A stretch of 13,517 nt of DNA from Dehalococcoidia bacterium (GTDB taxonomy: Bacteria > Chloroflexota > Dehalococcoidia > Dehalococcoidales > Fen-1064). Under the pieces are notes generated by a model. The model saw only the letters and a list, made by a program, of their open reading frames with translations, ran no database searches and had not been told where the DNA came from. The number at the start of each line of letters is the position of its first letter. The stretch's first letter is position 1. Of the stretch, positions 5,856-13,302 are shown one piece after another. A program made the translations under genes and the position numbers. The stretch lies in contig JAUYDN010000154.1 of the NCBI GenBank assembly GCA_030691775.1, forward strand, positions 1 through 13,517, written 5' to 3'.

Positions 5856-6170
5856 ATGGGTAAGGAAAGAGAACAAATACCTTGGCAACATCCTGGTGGG
5901 AAACTACTAGAATGTGGGGCAGAAACACTAACCGATGCTGAACTTTTAGCAATCCTGTTGTCCTCCGGGGTGAAAGGCAAGCCTGCAATAAAAATTGCCG
6001 AAGATATAATGAGGAAATTCAGTTCATTCAGAGGAATGGCTAACCAGCCCCTCGATAAACTACTCAAGATTAAGGGTATAGGTGAAATAAAAGCTGTTAG
6101 AATAGCTGCCACTTTTGAGATAGCCCGCCGCATTGTAAATGAGGTTATAAAACAGAATGAACAAGCCTAA
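5856..6170 (+). CDS. Stand-alone RadC N-terminal (helix-hairpin-helix) protein without the MPN domain
   Basis: This protein of 104 residues matches only the N-terminal half of RadC/UPF0758 proteins. It has the conserved start (REQIPWQHPGGKLLECGAE), the helix TLTDAELLAILLSSGVKGKP, and the helix-hairpin-helix core LLKIKGIGEIKAVRIAA (about residues 69-85) with its G-I-G-x-x-K-A turn. Full-length RadC is roughly twice as long and continues into a JAMM/MPN metalloprotease-like domain; here the protein ends cleanly after the HhH module, and the next frame holds no MPN remnant. It overlaps the restriction-modification gene by 14 bp (6157-6170) and shares its promoter. HhH modules usually bind DNA without sequence preference, so a DNA-binding helper or regulator of the enzyme is plausible but inferred. 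A decayed RadC is the alternative, though the intact reading frame argues against it. Confidence 0.8.
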   Translation: MGKEREQIPWQHPGGKLLECGAETLTDAELLAILLSSGVKGKPAIKIAEDIMRKFSSFRGMANQPLDKLLKIKGIGEIKAVRIAATFEIARRIVNEVIKQNEQA

Positions 6171-9100
6171 AGCCAGACAGCCCAGAGTCCCCAGTCCCTT
6201 TGATACTACCGTCATAAAGACAGAACGCTCCGCGGTGGCGGTTCTTATGCATTGGATGCGGCAGATTATCGAAACCGAAAACATCGATCTAGGATTGCCA
6301 GATGTAGACACATCTGGAGCGGATAGAAAATCGCCGGACACTGTAATTAATGAAACGAGGCGCAGTCAAAACGTGCTTTGCGTCATAGAAGCAAAACCAC
6401 CTTATTATGACGTTCTCAACCAGCGGGAACTAATTACCCCGGCTCGCGAAAAAGCCAACCAGCGGAAAGCTAAATATTTCGCTACCACCAATTTCCAGGA
6501 ACTGGTATGGTTTAATACAGAAAGAGCCAATGCGCAGAAGCCTCTTGAAGAGCAGATTGTCGATAAATATCATCTTTCGGAACTGGAAGACCTTAACGAC
6601 CTCGAAGAGAGCAGGTTCAAAAATAGCATTGTCAAAAAGACAGAGCAGTTTCTCAAACGCCTGGTGGCTGTTCATAGCGGAAGAGAACCTGAGCCACGTC
6701 TCCCCGTGGACGAAACGCTCATTTACCGGCTTCACAATAAGATAAACAGGCTCGCTCACCAATACGACAAAATAATAGAAAACCGTTGCCATATGGACAA
6801 GGATTTTGCCAGCAACCTCAAGAAGTGGTTTGCAGACCAGAGCTGGAATTTTACCTGGCAACCCGTTGATTTTGATAAAGCCGCCAGACAAACGGCTTAC
6901 TTACTCATCAATAAAATACTGTTTTATGACGTTTTGCAGGCAAAGAGACCAGAGATACTTGCACCACTGCGAATTCCCGAGGGCTTGGTCAGGGGTTCCC
7001 AACTGCAGAAAATACTGCAAAGCTTCTTTGATGAGGTGGGCACGATAGACTATGAAACCATCTACACTACCGATTTTATCGATACGGCCGCCTTTCCAGA
7101 TTCAAAAGAAGTTATCAAGGAAGTTGATGAAACCATCTCAATTCTGCGGGAGTATGATTTTTCCAAACTTGGCTATGAAATAATTGGTTCCATTTTCCAG
7201 AATCTTATACCTTATGAAGAACGCCATAACCTGGGTCAATACTTCACCAACGTCGATGTAGTCGACTTGATCCTGTGTTTCTGCTTGAAACAGGAAACGG
7301 ATAAATTGTTTGACCCATCCTGTGGCGCGGGAACTTTTCTGGTGCGTGCCTACCAGCACAAGAAACAAATGAACCAATATCTTACTCACGAGGCAATACT
7401 TGATACGCTGTGGGGCAATGACATTGCCAAGTTCCCGGCACACCTCGCCACCATTAACCTCGCCATTAAAGACCTTTCTGTCGATAAAAACTACCCGAAT
7501 ATTCTACAGGAAGACTTTTTTAACCTGCGCACTACCGACCAGGGTTTTGATATCCCGCTGAAATGGTACCGGGCAAGGGCACGCACTCTTGGAATTACAC
7601 CGCGTGAAATAGAATATCCACGGTGGTTCGATTGCATCGTAGGTAATCCACCCTACACTCGCCAGGAAGAGATGTCTGAGATTTCAGAGGAGCATAATTA
7701 CAAAGAGCGGGCAATCGATAACGCGTTAAAAAATATTAATGGCCGGGCGCTAGCCACCCTTTCGAAACGGGCTGGTATTTATGCGTATTTCTTCGTGCAC
7801 GGCACTAAGTTCCTGAGAAATGGTGGCCGCTTCGGTTTTGTGGTTTCAGAATCCTGGTTGGATGTTGATTATGGCAAAGGTCTTCAGGAGTTATTTCTTA
7901 ACCACTATAAAATTACCGCCATTATCACCTCCAAAGTGGAACGGTGGTTTGAGGACGCCGATATCAACACATGTATCGTGATTCTGGAGAAATGCGCAGG
8001 CGATGAAATGCGCCACGAACGCGCTGATAACTTGGTGCGTTTTGTCTATCTTAAAAAGCCGCTGCGCTATTTTATCCCACCAGCGCAGGATCCATGGGAA
8101 AATCAGGTGGAGCGGCTGAATGTTATTAAAGAAAAATTCATCGGAACGATTTGCGCCCACAATACCCTGTATGAAAGCGCCGACTTCCGCATTTTTCCCA
8201 TACGCCAGAAGGACTTATGGGATGAAGGTTACGATTTGGAGGAGAAGAAATACACTGGCTCCAAATGGGGTAAATACCTGCGCGCTCCGGATATCTTTTT
8301 CACTGTTCTGGAAAAGGGTAGAGGTAAGTTCGTACCCCTTAAGCAGATTGCAAATGTTAAGAGGGGTTTCACTACTGGAGCTAATGAGTTCTTTTACCTG
8401 ACAGAGACGGAAATAAAGAGACGCGGTATTGAAAAGGCATTCTGGATGCACAAAGATGCGGATGGCAACTGGATACCCAATTACGTTATTAAAAGCCCAC
8501 GGGAGTGCAAGTCCATTATAGTGAATCCCCAGGCTCTCAAGTACCGCGTACTGATGATACATAAAGATAAGCGCCAGCTTAAAGGGACCAATGTGCTCAA
8601 ATATATAGCAGAGGGTGAACGCAAAGGGTTTCATAAACGACCAACGTGCGCATCACGAGAACGGTGGTATGATTTGGGAGAAAGGAAGCCCTACGGCTTT
8701 CTGCATCCCATGATTCACAACGACCGTCAACTCATAGGAGTTAACCTTAACAATGTCTATGTTGACCACAATCTCTTTGAACTTCAACCAAAGAGGGATT
8801 ACTTGCTGCCGGTTGCCTTATTCTTTATGTCGACCGTGTCTTCACTAATCAAGGAACTAGGGGGAAGGGTAAACTTAGGAGAAGGGGCTTTAAAAACAGA
8901 GGGTATCGATATAGAGAAGCTCATTACAATCGAACCTTCTCTCTTAAATGACCCTCAAGTCGCCGCTTTGAATGGTTGGTTTGATAACCACAAAAGTTTT
9001 GCTCATAAGTCCCTGTTCTCGGAGCTTGGTGCCACTTCTCCAGCTAACGTCTCCCTAGATAAAGTCGTTCCAGACCGCCGTGAGCTTGATAAAATTGTAA

Positions 9101-9657
9101 TGGGTGATATCCTGGGGTTGACGGAAACGGAACAACTGGAAGTATACCGTGCGGTGATTGACCTGGTTAAATCACGGCTGGAGAAAGCCAAAAGTACCGG
9201 TCAGCGGAACAAAACCAAGAATGGCATCGATGTTGAGCTTCTGTTAAAAACCGTAATGGAGAGAGTCGGCGCGGAAACACTGGGGGCGTTTTACCAGAAA
9301 AATATTATCAATCAGAAAAACTTGAGCACGCGAGATTTGCCTGAGCAAGCCGGTAAAATTAGTATCACACAAAGTTTATTAGGCTGGCGTCTGTATTCCG
9401 GGAAAGGATATGTTGATTGTCGGTCAGAAATGGAAGCGCGTTATCTTAAAGTATGGCTTGAAGCGGGTGTGAACAACATTGCTGTGCCTGAATCAGACAG
9501 GTTGCTTGAAGAGCTTACCCCTCCTCTGGAAGCACTCAAGAAACGCATAGATTCAGTCCTATCGCCTTACCTCGAATCAATCGTCAACGGCAAAGACAAA
9601 TCCATAATTTTTCAGCGTATCTGGTCAGAAATCACAAAAGGCGTTCAAACCGATTAA
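6157..9657 (+). CDS. Single-chain type IIG-like restriction-modification enzyme (nuclease + N6-adenine methylase + TRD)
   Basis: This is one chain of 1166 residues. Residues 20-120 form a PD-(D/E)xK-type nuclease like the HsdR N-terminus: P60-D61, then E78-A79-K80 in CVIEAKPP, then KYFATTNFQELVWFN. A helical connector (about 130-330) leads to the N6-adenine methylase: GQYFT (360-364), SAM motif I DPSCGAGTF (386-394), and catalytic motif IV N497-P-P-Y500. Residues about 725-920 look like a target recognition domain (FVPLKQIANVKRGFTTGANE to GGRVNLGEGALKTEGIDIEKL). About 245 further, mostly helical residues follow. No helicase motifs are seen, which excludes type I and III. Such enzymes methylate one strand of an asymmetric site and cut nearby; the site cannot be predicted. 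The ATG overlaps the RadC-N gene. Base composition is more AT-rich than the metabolic genes, suggesting horizontal acquisition. Confidence 0.88.
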   Translation: MNKPKARQPRVPSPFDTTVIKTERSAVAVLMHWMRQIIETENIDLGLPDVDTSGADRKSPDTVINETRRSQNVLCVIEAKPPYYDVLNQRELITPAREKANQRKAKYFATTNFQELVWFNTERANAQKPLEEQIVDKYHLSELEDLNDLEESRFKNSIVKKTEQFLKRLVAVHSGREPEPRLPVDETLIYRLHNKINRLAHQYDKIIENRCHMDKDFASNLKKWFADQSWNFTWQPVDFDKAARQTAYLLINKILFYDVLQAKRPEILAPLRIPEGLVRGSQLQKILQSFFDEVGTIDYETIYTTDFIDTAAFPDSKEVIKEVDETISILREYDFSKLGYEIIGSIFQNLIPYEERHNLGQYFTNVDVVDLILCFCLKQETDKLFDPSCGAGTFLVRAYQHKKQMNQYLTHEAILDTLWGNDIAKFPAHLATINLAIKDLSVDKNYPNILQEDFFNLRTTDQGFDIPLKWYRARARTLGITPREIEYPRWFDCIVGNPPYTRQEEMSEISEEHNYKERAIDNALKNINGRALATLSKRAGIYAYFFVHGTKFLRNGGRFGFVVSESWLDVDYGKGLQELFLNHYKITAIITSKVERWFEDADINTCIVILEKCAGDEMRHERADNLVRFVYLKKPLRYFIPPAQDPWENQVERLNVIKEKFIGTICAHNTLYESADFRIFPIRQKDLWDEGYDLEEKKYTGSKWGKYLRAPDIFFTVLEKGRGKFVPLKQIANVKRGFTTGANEFFYLTETEIKRRGIEKAFWMHKDADGNWIPNYVIKSPRECKSIIVNPQALKYRVLMIHKDKRQLKGTNVLKYIAEGERKGFHKRPTCASRERWYDLGERKPYGFLHPMIHNDRQLIGVNLNNVYVDHNLFELQPKRDYLLPVALFFMSTVSSLIKELGGRVNLGEGALKTEGIDIEKLITIEPSLLNDPQVAALNGWFDNHKSFAHKSLFSELGATSPANVSLDKVVPDRRELDKIVMGDILGLTETEQLEVYRAVIDLVKSRLEKAKSTGQRNKTKNGIDVELLLKTVMERVGAETLGAFYQKNIINQKNLSTRDLPEQAGKISITQSLLGWRLYSGKGYVDCRSEMEARYLKVWLEAGVNNIAVPESDRLLEELTPPLEALKKRIDSVLSPYLESIVNGKDKSIIFQRIWSEITKGVQTD

Positions 9658-9672
9658 GAAAATCCCCTCTTA

Positions 9673-9681
9673 TGCTATAAT
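9673..9681 (+). promoter_or_regulatory. Extended -10 promoter of the ior operon
   Basis: TGCTATAAT (9673-9681) combines TGn with a perfect TATAAT. Only 9 bases separate it from the ATG at 9691, so transcription would begin at about 9688-9691. No clear -35 is present. No Shine-Dalgarno sequence precedes the ATG, which agrees with a leaderless message. Confidence 0.65.
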
Positions 9682-9690
9682 TTCTCTGAT

Positions 9691-11517
9691 ATGAAACAGC
9701 TACTCTCCGGCAACGAGGCGCTGGCGCTCGGCGCTTACCACGCGGGTGTTAGCGTCGCCACCGCTTATCCCGGCACCCCCAGCACGGAAATCCTCGAATA
9801 CATCGCCCGGTTCGAAGACGTTTATGCCGAATGGTCCACCAACGAAAAAGTAGCGATGGAGGTGGGGCTGGGCGCCTGCTACACCGGCGCGCGCACGATG
9901 GTCAGCATGAAACACGTGGGCTTGAATGTCGCCGCCGACCCTTTCCTGGCGGCCGCCACCACTGGCATCAGCGGCGGGCTGGTGGTTGTTTCCGCCGACG
10001 ACCCCTCCATTCACTCCTCCCAGGGCGAGCAGGACAACCGCCACTTCGCCAAACTCGCCAAGGTCCCCATCCTGGAGCCGGTGGACAGCCAGTCGGCGTA
10101 TGACCTGATGAAGTTCGCTTTCGACATCAGCGAAAAGTTCGATACCCCAGTCATGTTACGCACCACCACGCGTATCTCGCACTCGAAGTCGGTAGTGGAT
10201 GTCACCGGCACCCGTACGGTATTAGACCGGCAACCGGCATTCCCCCGCAACGTGCAGAAGTACGTGATGTTGCCCGTCAATGCCCGCTTCCGCCGTCCGT
10301 TCATCGAGGAGCGGATGGTCAGGCTGGCAGAGTATGCGGAGACGTTCCCGTTCAACAGGATCGAGCCGGGTGAAAAAGACCTGGGCATCATCGCCAACGG
10401 CATCGGCTACCAGTACGCCCGCGAGGTATTTCCAGAGGCTTCCTTCCTCGTGCTGGGCATGACTCATCCCCTCCCTAAACGCCTCCTCCACGATTTTGCC
10501 GGACAGGTGAAACGGATACTCGTGGTGGAAGAGCTCGACCCGTTCCTGGAGGAACATATTCTGTCGTTAGGCATAAATGTTAAGGGCAAGGAGTTTATCC
10601 CGCGCATCGGGGAACTGAACACGGATATCGTAGAGGCGGCGGGCAAGAAGATGGGCGTACTGCCAGATAAACCCGCCCTCACGAAAATTACCCTGACTAA
10701 CGAGTTGCCCCGCCGTCCTCCCCTGCTTTGCCCCGGTTGCCCGCACTCGGGCGTATATCATATTCTGGCGGGCATCGGACAGCGGTTAAGACTGCCGGGC
10801 GCCAAAGCAAAAGAGCAGAAGGAATCTCCCCTGGTCATTACCGGAGACATCGGCTGTTACACGCTGGCAACCTACCCACCGCTGAACGCGATGGACACCA
10901 CCGCATGTATGGGCGCCGGTATCGGGCAAGCAATCGGCATGGAAAAAGCAGGACTGAAAAGCAAAATCGTGGCGACAATCGGCGATTCTACCTTCCTGCA
11001 CTCGGGAATTACGCCATTGATCGACGCCGTCTACAACCAGAGTAAAATCACGGTCATCATCCTCGATAACGGCACCACGGCGATGACCGGTCACCAGGAG
11101 CATCCGGGCACGGGCATCTCTGCCAAAGGCGAGCAAGCGGGACGCGTGGTGCTGGAAGACCTGGTCAAAGGGATGGGCATCAAGGATGTGCAGGTGGTCG
11201 ATGCCTTCAACATCAGAGAAGTCAGGACCGCCATCAGGAAGGCGCTGGATAACCCGGAGCTTTCGGTCATCATCAATCGCGGCGCCTGTGCCGTACGCGT
11301 GCCACGCGGCGTTGAGACGAGGGCAATCGATATGGAGTTGTGCGACCAGTGCGGTATCTGCCTGCTTATCGGCTGTCCGGCAATCCAGACCGAGGGCAAA
11401 CTGCCGCTCATCGATGACACACTCTGCATGGGCGAAAAGTGTACTATTTGTGAGCAGGTATGCCCCAGGAAGGCTATCAAACCGGCGTCGCAAGTGAAGA
11501 CCGGAGCGCCAAAGTGA
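9691..11517 (+). CDS. iorA: Indolepyruvate:ferredoxin oxidoreductase, alpha subunit
   Basis: This protein of 608 residues is of usual family length. The alpha subunit binds thiamine diphosphate and carries the iron-sulfur clusters; with IorB it oxidatively decarboxylates aryl pyruvates to aryl-acetyl-CoA while reducing ferredoxin. Visible parts are the N-terminal pyrimidine-binding domain (AYPGTPSTEI; EWSTNEKVAMEVGLGACYTG), the CPGCPHSG segment, and the TPP-binding domain with GDIGCYTL (385-392), GDSTFLHSG (from 431) and DNGTT (459-463). The C-terminal ferredoxin domain has Cys at 551, 554, 557, 562 and 579, 584, 587, 591, ending in CP on each side, consistent with two [4Fe-4S] clusters. It overlaps iorB by 4 bp (GTGA). 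The enzyme is oxygen-sensitive in known cases, implying an anaerobe. Confidence 0.95.
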   Translation: MKQLLSGNEALALGAYHAGVSVATAYPGTPSTEILEYIARFEDVYAEWSTNEKVAMEVGLGACYTGARTMVSMKHVGLNVAADPFLAAATTGISGGLVVVSADDPSIHSSQGEQDNRHFAKLAKVPILEPVDSQSAYDLMKFAFDISEKFDTPVMLRTTTRISHSKSVVDVTGTRTVLDRQPAFPRNVQKYVMLPVNARFRRPFIEERMVRLAEYAETFPFNRIEPGEKDLGIIANGIGYQYAREVFPEASFLVLGMTHPLPKRLLHDFAGQVKRILVVEELDPFLEEHILSLGINVKGKEFIPRIGELNTDIVEAAGKKMGVLPDKPALTKITLTNELPRRPPLLCPGCPHSGVYHILAGIGQRLRLPGAKAKEQKESPLVITGDIGCYTLATYPPLNAMDTTACMGAGIGQAIGMEKAGLKSKIVATIGDSTFLHSGITPLIDAVYNQSKITVIILDNGTTAMTGHQEHPGTGISAKGEQAGRVVLEDLVKGMGIKDVQVVDAFNIREVRTAIRKALDNPELSVIINRGACAVRVPRGVETRAIDMELCDQCGICLLIGCPAIQTEGKLPLIDDTLCMGEKCTICEQVCPRKAIKPASQVKTGAPK

Positions 11518-12104
11518 ACTACGACCTGCTGATTACCGGAGTCGGGGGGCAGGGCAATATCCTGGCGAGCGATGTCACCGGCGAGGTGGCACTGGCGGCT
11601 GGCTATGATGTGAAGAAGACGGACACTCTGGGAATGGCGCAGAGGGGCGGTAGCGTCATCAGCCACGTGCGCATCGGAGAGAAAGTGTACTCGCCGCTCA
11701 TCAAAGAAGGCGAAGTGGACATACTTCTCGCTTTCGAAAAGCTGGAAGGTGTGCGCTGGGCGAGCAGCCTGGCACCGGGCGCCATAGCCATCGTCAACAA
11801 CTTCGCACAGCCGCCGCTTTCTGTGAACCTTGGCGCCGATGTTTACCCGACGGATGAAGAGGTAATAGCAATCCTGAAACAGCGCACGGATAAAATCCAC
11901 CTCGTTGCAGGCATGCGGCGTGTGCAGGAACTCGGCAACATCCGCACCCTCAACATCTTCATGCTCGGCTGTCTCTCACGATTCCTGCCATTCGATGCCC
12001 TTGCCTGGAAACAATCGATTCTCGCCCATTTGCCGGAGCGTTTGCATAAAATCAACCTCGATGCCTTCGAGCTGGGCAGAAAGGAAATTAGCAATGTACG
12101 GTAG
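11514..12104 (+). CDS. iorB: Indolepyruvate:ferredoxin oxidoreductase, beta subunit
   Basis: This protein of 196 residues is a pyruvate-ferredoxin-oxidoreductase gamma-type domain. The signature YDLLITGVGGQGNILASDV lies at the N-terminus, followed by DTLGMAQRGGSVISHVRIG and LLAFEKLEGVRW. I start it at GTG 11514 rather than the in-frame ATG at 11460 because GTGA overlaps the iorA stop, GGAG (11503-11506) sits 7 bases upstream, and the 18 extra residues would only duplicate iorA C-terminal coding sequence without family resemblance. It completes the IorAB heterodimer. Its last codons overlap the aminotransferase start by 11 bp. Confidence 0.92.
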   Translation: MNYDLLITGVGGQGNILASDVTGEVALAAGYDVKKTDTLGMAQRGGSVISHVRIGEKVYSPLIKEGEVDILLAFEKLEGVRWASSLAPGAIAIVNNFAQPPLSVNLGADVYPTDEEVIAILKQRTDKIHLVAGMRRVQELGNIRTLNIFMLGCLSRFLPFDALAWKQSILAHLPERLHKINLDAFELGRKEISNVR

Positions 12105-13302
12105 CGACGACCGCTTCATGTCGGATAAGGTCAGGAAAGGTATGGCGGCAGGCTCGTGGATACGGCGGATGTTCGATGAGGGCAACATCCTGCGGCAAAA
12201 GTACGGCGCCGATAAGGTCTTCGACCTGACGCTCGGCAACCCGGTAATGGAACCCCCGCCGGAATTTCGCAGAGAACTCAAAAAGCTGGCGGATAATCCC
12301 GTACCCGGCATGCACCGCTACATGGAGAACGCCGGTTATATGGAGACGCGCGCGGCGGTGGCGGCACAACTCGCCCGGGAGACTGGCATCCGGGTGACAG
12401 CGGCAGACGTAGTGATGACGAGTGGCGCGGCGGCGGCAATGAACGTGGCGCTCAAGACTACCCTCAACCCGGGTGAAGAGGTCATCGTCTTCGCGCCTTA
12501 TTTCGTTGAATATCTCGGCTACATCGATAACCACGGCGGCGTGCCGAAAATCGTGCCGACCGACGAGCAGTTTGTACCGCGCCTGGACGCGCTCGAAGAT
12601 GCTATCGGTAGGAAAACGCGGGCAGTCATCGTCAACTCGCCTAACAACCCCACGGGCGTGGTCTACAACGAAGGCTTGATGCGCAAGCTCGGCAATATCC
12701 TGGCGAAAAAAGAGTCCGAGTACGGCACACGGATTTTCCTGCTCAGCGATGAGCCTTACCGCAAACTGATTTACGACGGCTTGAAGTACCCCTCCCCCCT
12801 CCTCTTCCACCCCTCGACCGTCATCGCCATGTCACATTCCAAGGACCTCGCCCTTCCCGGCGAGCGCATCGGCTACCTGGCAATCAGTCCCGACTGTCCG
12901 AACAAGCAGGAGCTGGTGGACGGCTTCATCTACTGTAACCGCACGCTTGGGTTTGTGAACGCGCCGGCGTTGATGCAGAGAATCGTGGCACACCTGCAGG
13001 ACGTGACCGTTTCCATTACGGACTATCAGAAGAAGCGTGATTTTCTCTACAAGAACCTGACGGAGATGGGTTATGTATGTCACAAGCCGCAGGGCGCGTT
13101 CTACATGTTCCCCAAATCACCCATCACGGATGATGTCGAGTTCGTGCGGGCATTGCAGGAGGAACTGGTGCTGGCAGTGCCGGGACAGGGTTTCGGCGGA
13201 CCGGGGCATTTCCGCATTTCGTATTGCGCTGATGACCGGACACTGGCGGGGGCACTGGACGGCTTGCGGAAAACCGCAAAAAGATTTGGACTGCGGGAGT
13301 AA
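12094..13302 (+). CDS. PLP-dependent class I/II aminotransferase
   Basis: This protein of 402 residues is a fold-type I aminotransferase related to aspartate and aromatic aminotransferases. Visible are NSPNNPTG (181-188), SDEPY with D219 and Y222, the Schiff-base lysine K250 in SHSKDLALPGER with R258, and the substrate-carboxylate arginine R374 in FRISYC. The ATG at 12094 is chosen over longer in-frame starts because the extra 63 residues read through iorB in another frame and lack family character; AAAGGAAA at 12080-12087 supplies the ribosome binding site. M9 (12118) is a possible later start. As third gene of the ior operon it most likely makes the 2-oxo acids that IorAB consumes, or runs the reverse step during biosynthesis. 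The exact amino acid is not determined. Confidence 0.92.
   Translation: MYGSDDRFMSDKVRKGMAAGSWIRRMFDEGNILRQKYGADKVFDLTLGNPVMEPPPEFRRELKKLADNPVPGMHRYMENAGYMETRAAVAAQLARETGIRVTAADVVMTSGAAAAMNVALKTTLNPGEEVIVFAPYFVEYLGYIDNHGGVPKIVPTDEQFVPRLDALEDAIGRKTRAVIVNSPNNPTGVVYNEGLMRKLGNILAKKESEYGTRIFLLSDEPYRKLIYDGLKYPSPLLFHPSTVIAMSHSKDLALPGERIGYLAISPDCPNKQELVDGFIYCNRTLGFVNAPALMQRIVAHLQDVTVSITDYQKKRDFLYKNLTEMGYVCHKPQGAFYMFPKSPITDDVEFVRALQEELVLAVPGQGFGGPGHFRISYCADDRTLAGALDGLRKTAKRFGLRE

Noticed and set aside
6157..9657. BREX PglX or DISARM methylase
   Set aside because: The protein has its own N-terminal PD-(D/E)xK nuclease and no other BREX or DISARM genes are nearby; a single-chain restriction-modification enzyme explains it better.
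11460..11513. Longer iorB start at ATG 11460
   Set aside because: It would add 18 residues encoded over the iorA ferredoxin domain. GTG 11514 has a GGAG site at the right spacing and the usual GTGA coupling.
10786..11900. Long minus-strand open frames (235 and 269 codons) opposite iorA/iorB
   Set aside because: They are GC-driven shadow frames; the plus strand carries complete TPP and [4Fe-4S] motifs.
11905..12093. 63-residue N-terminal extension of the aminotransferase
   Set aside because: The extension is iorB sequence read in another frame, rich in Ser and Cys, and unlike any aminotransferase N-terminus. ATG 12094 has its own ribosome binding site.
12088..12810. Minus-strand open frame of 240 codons opposite the aminotransferase
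   Set aside because: It is a shadow frame with His/Arg/Val-rich composition and no recognisable domain.
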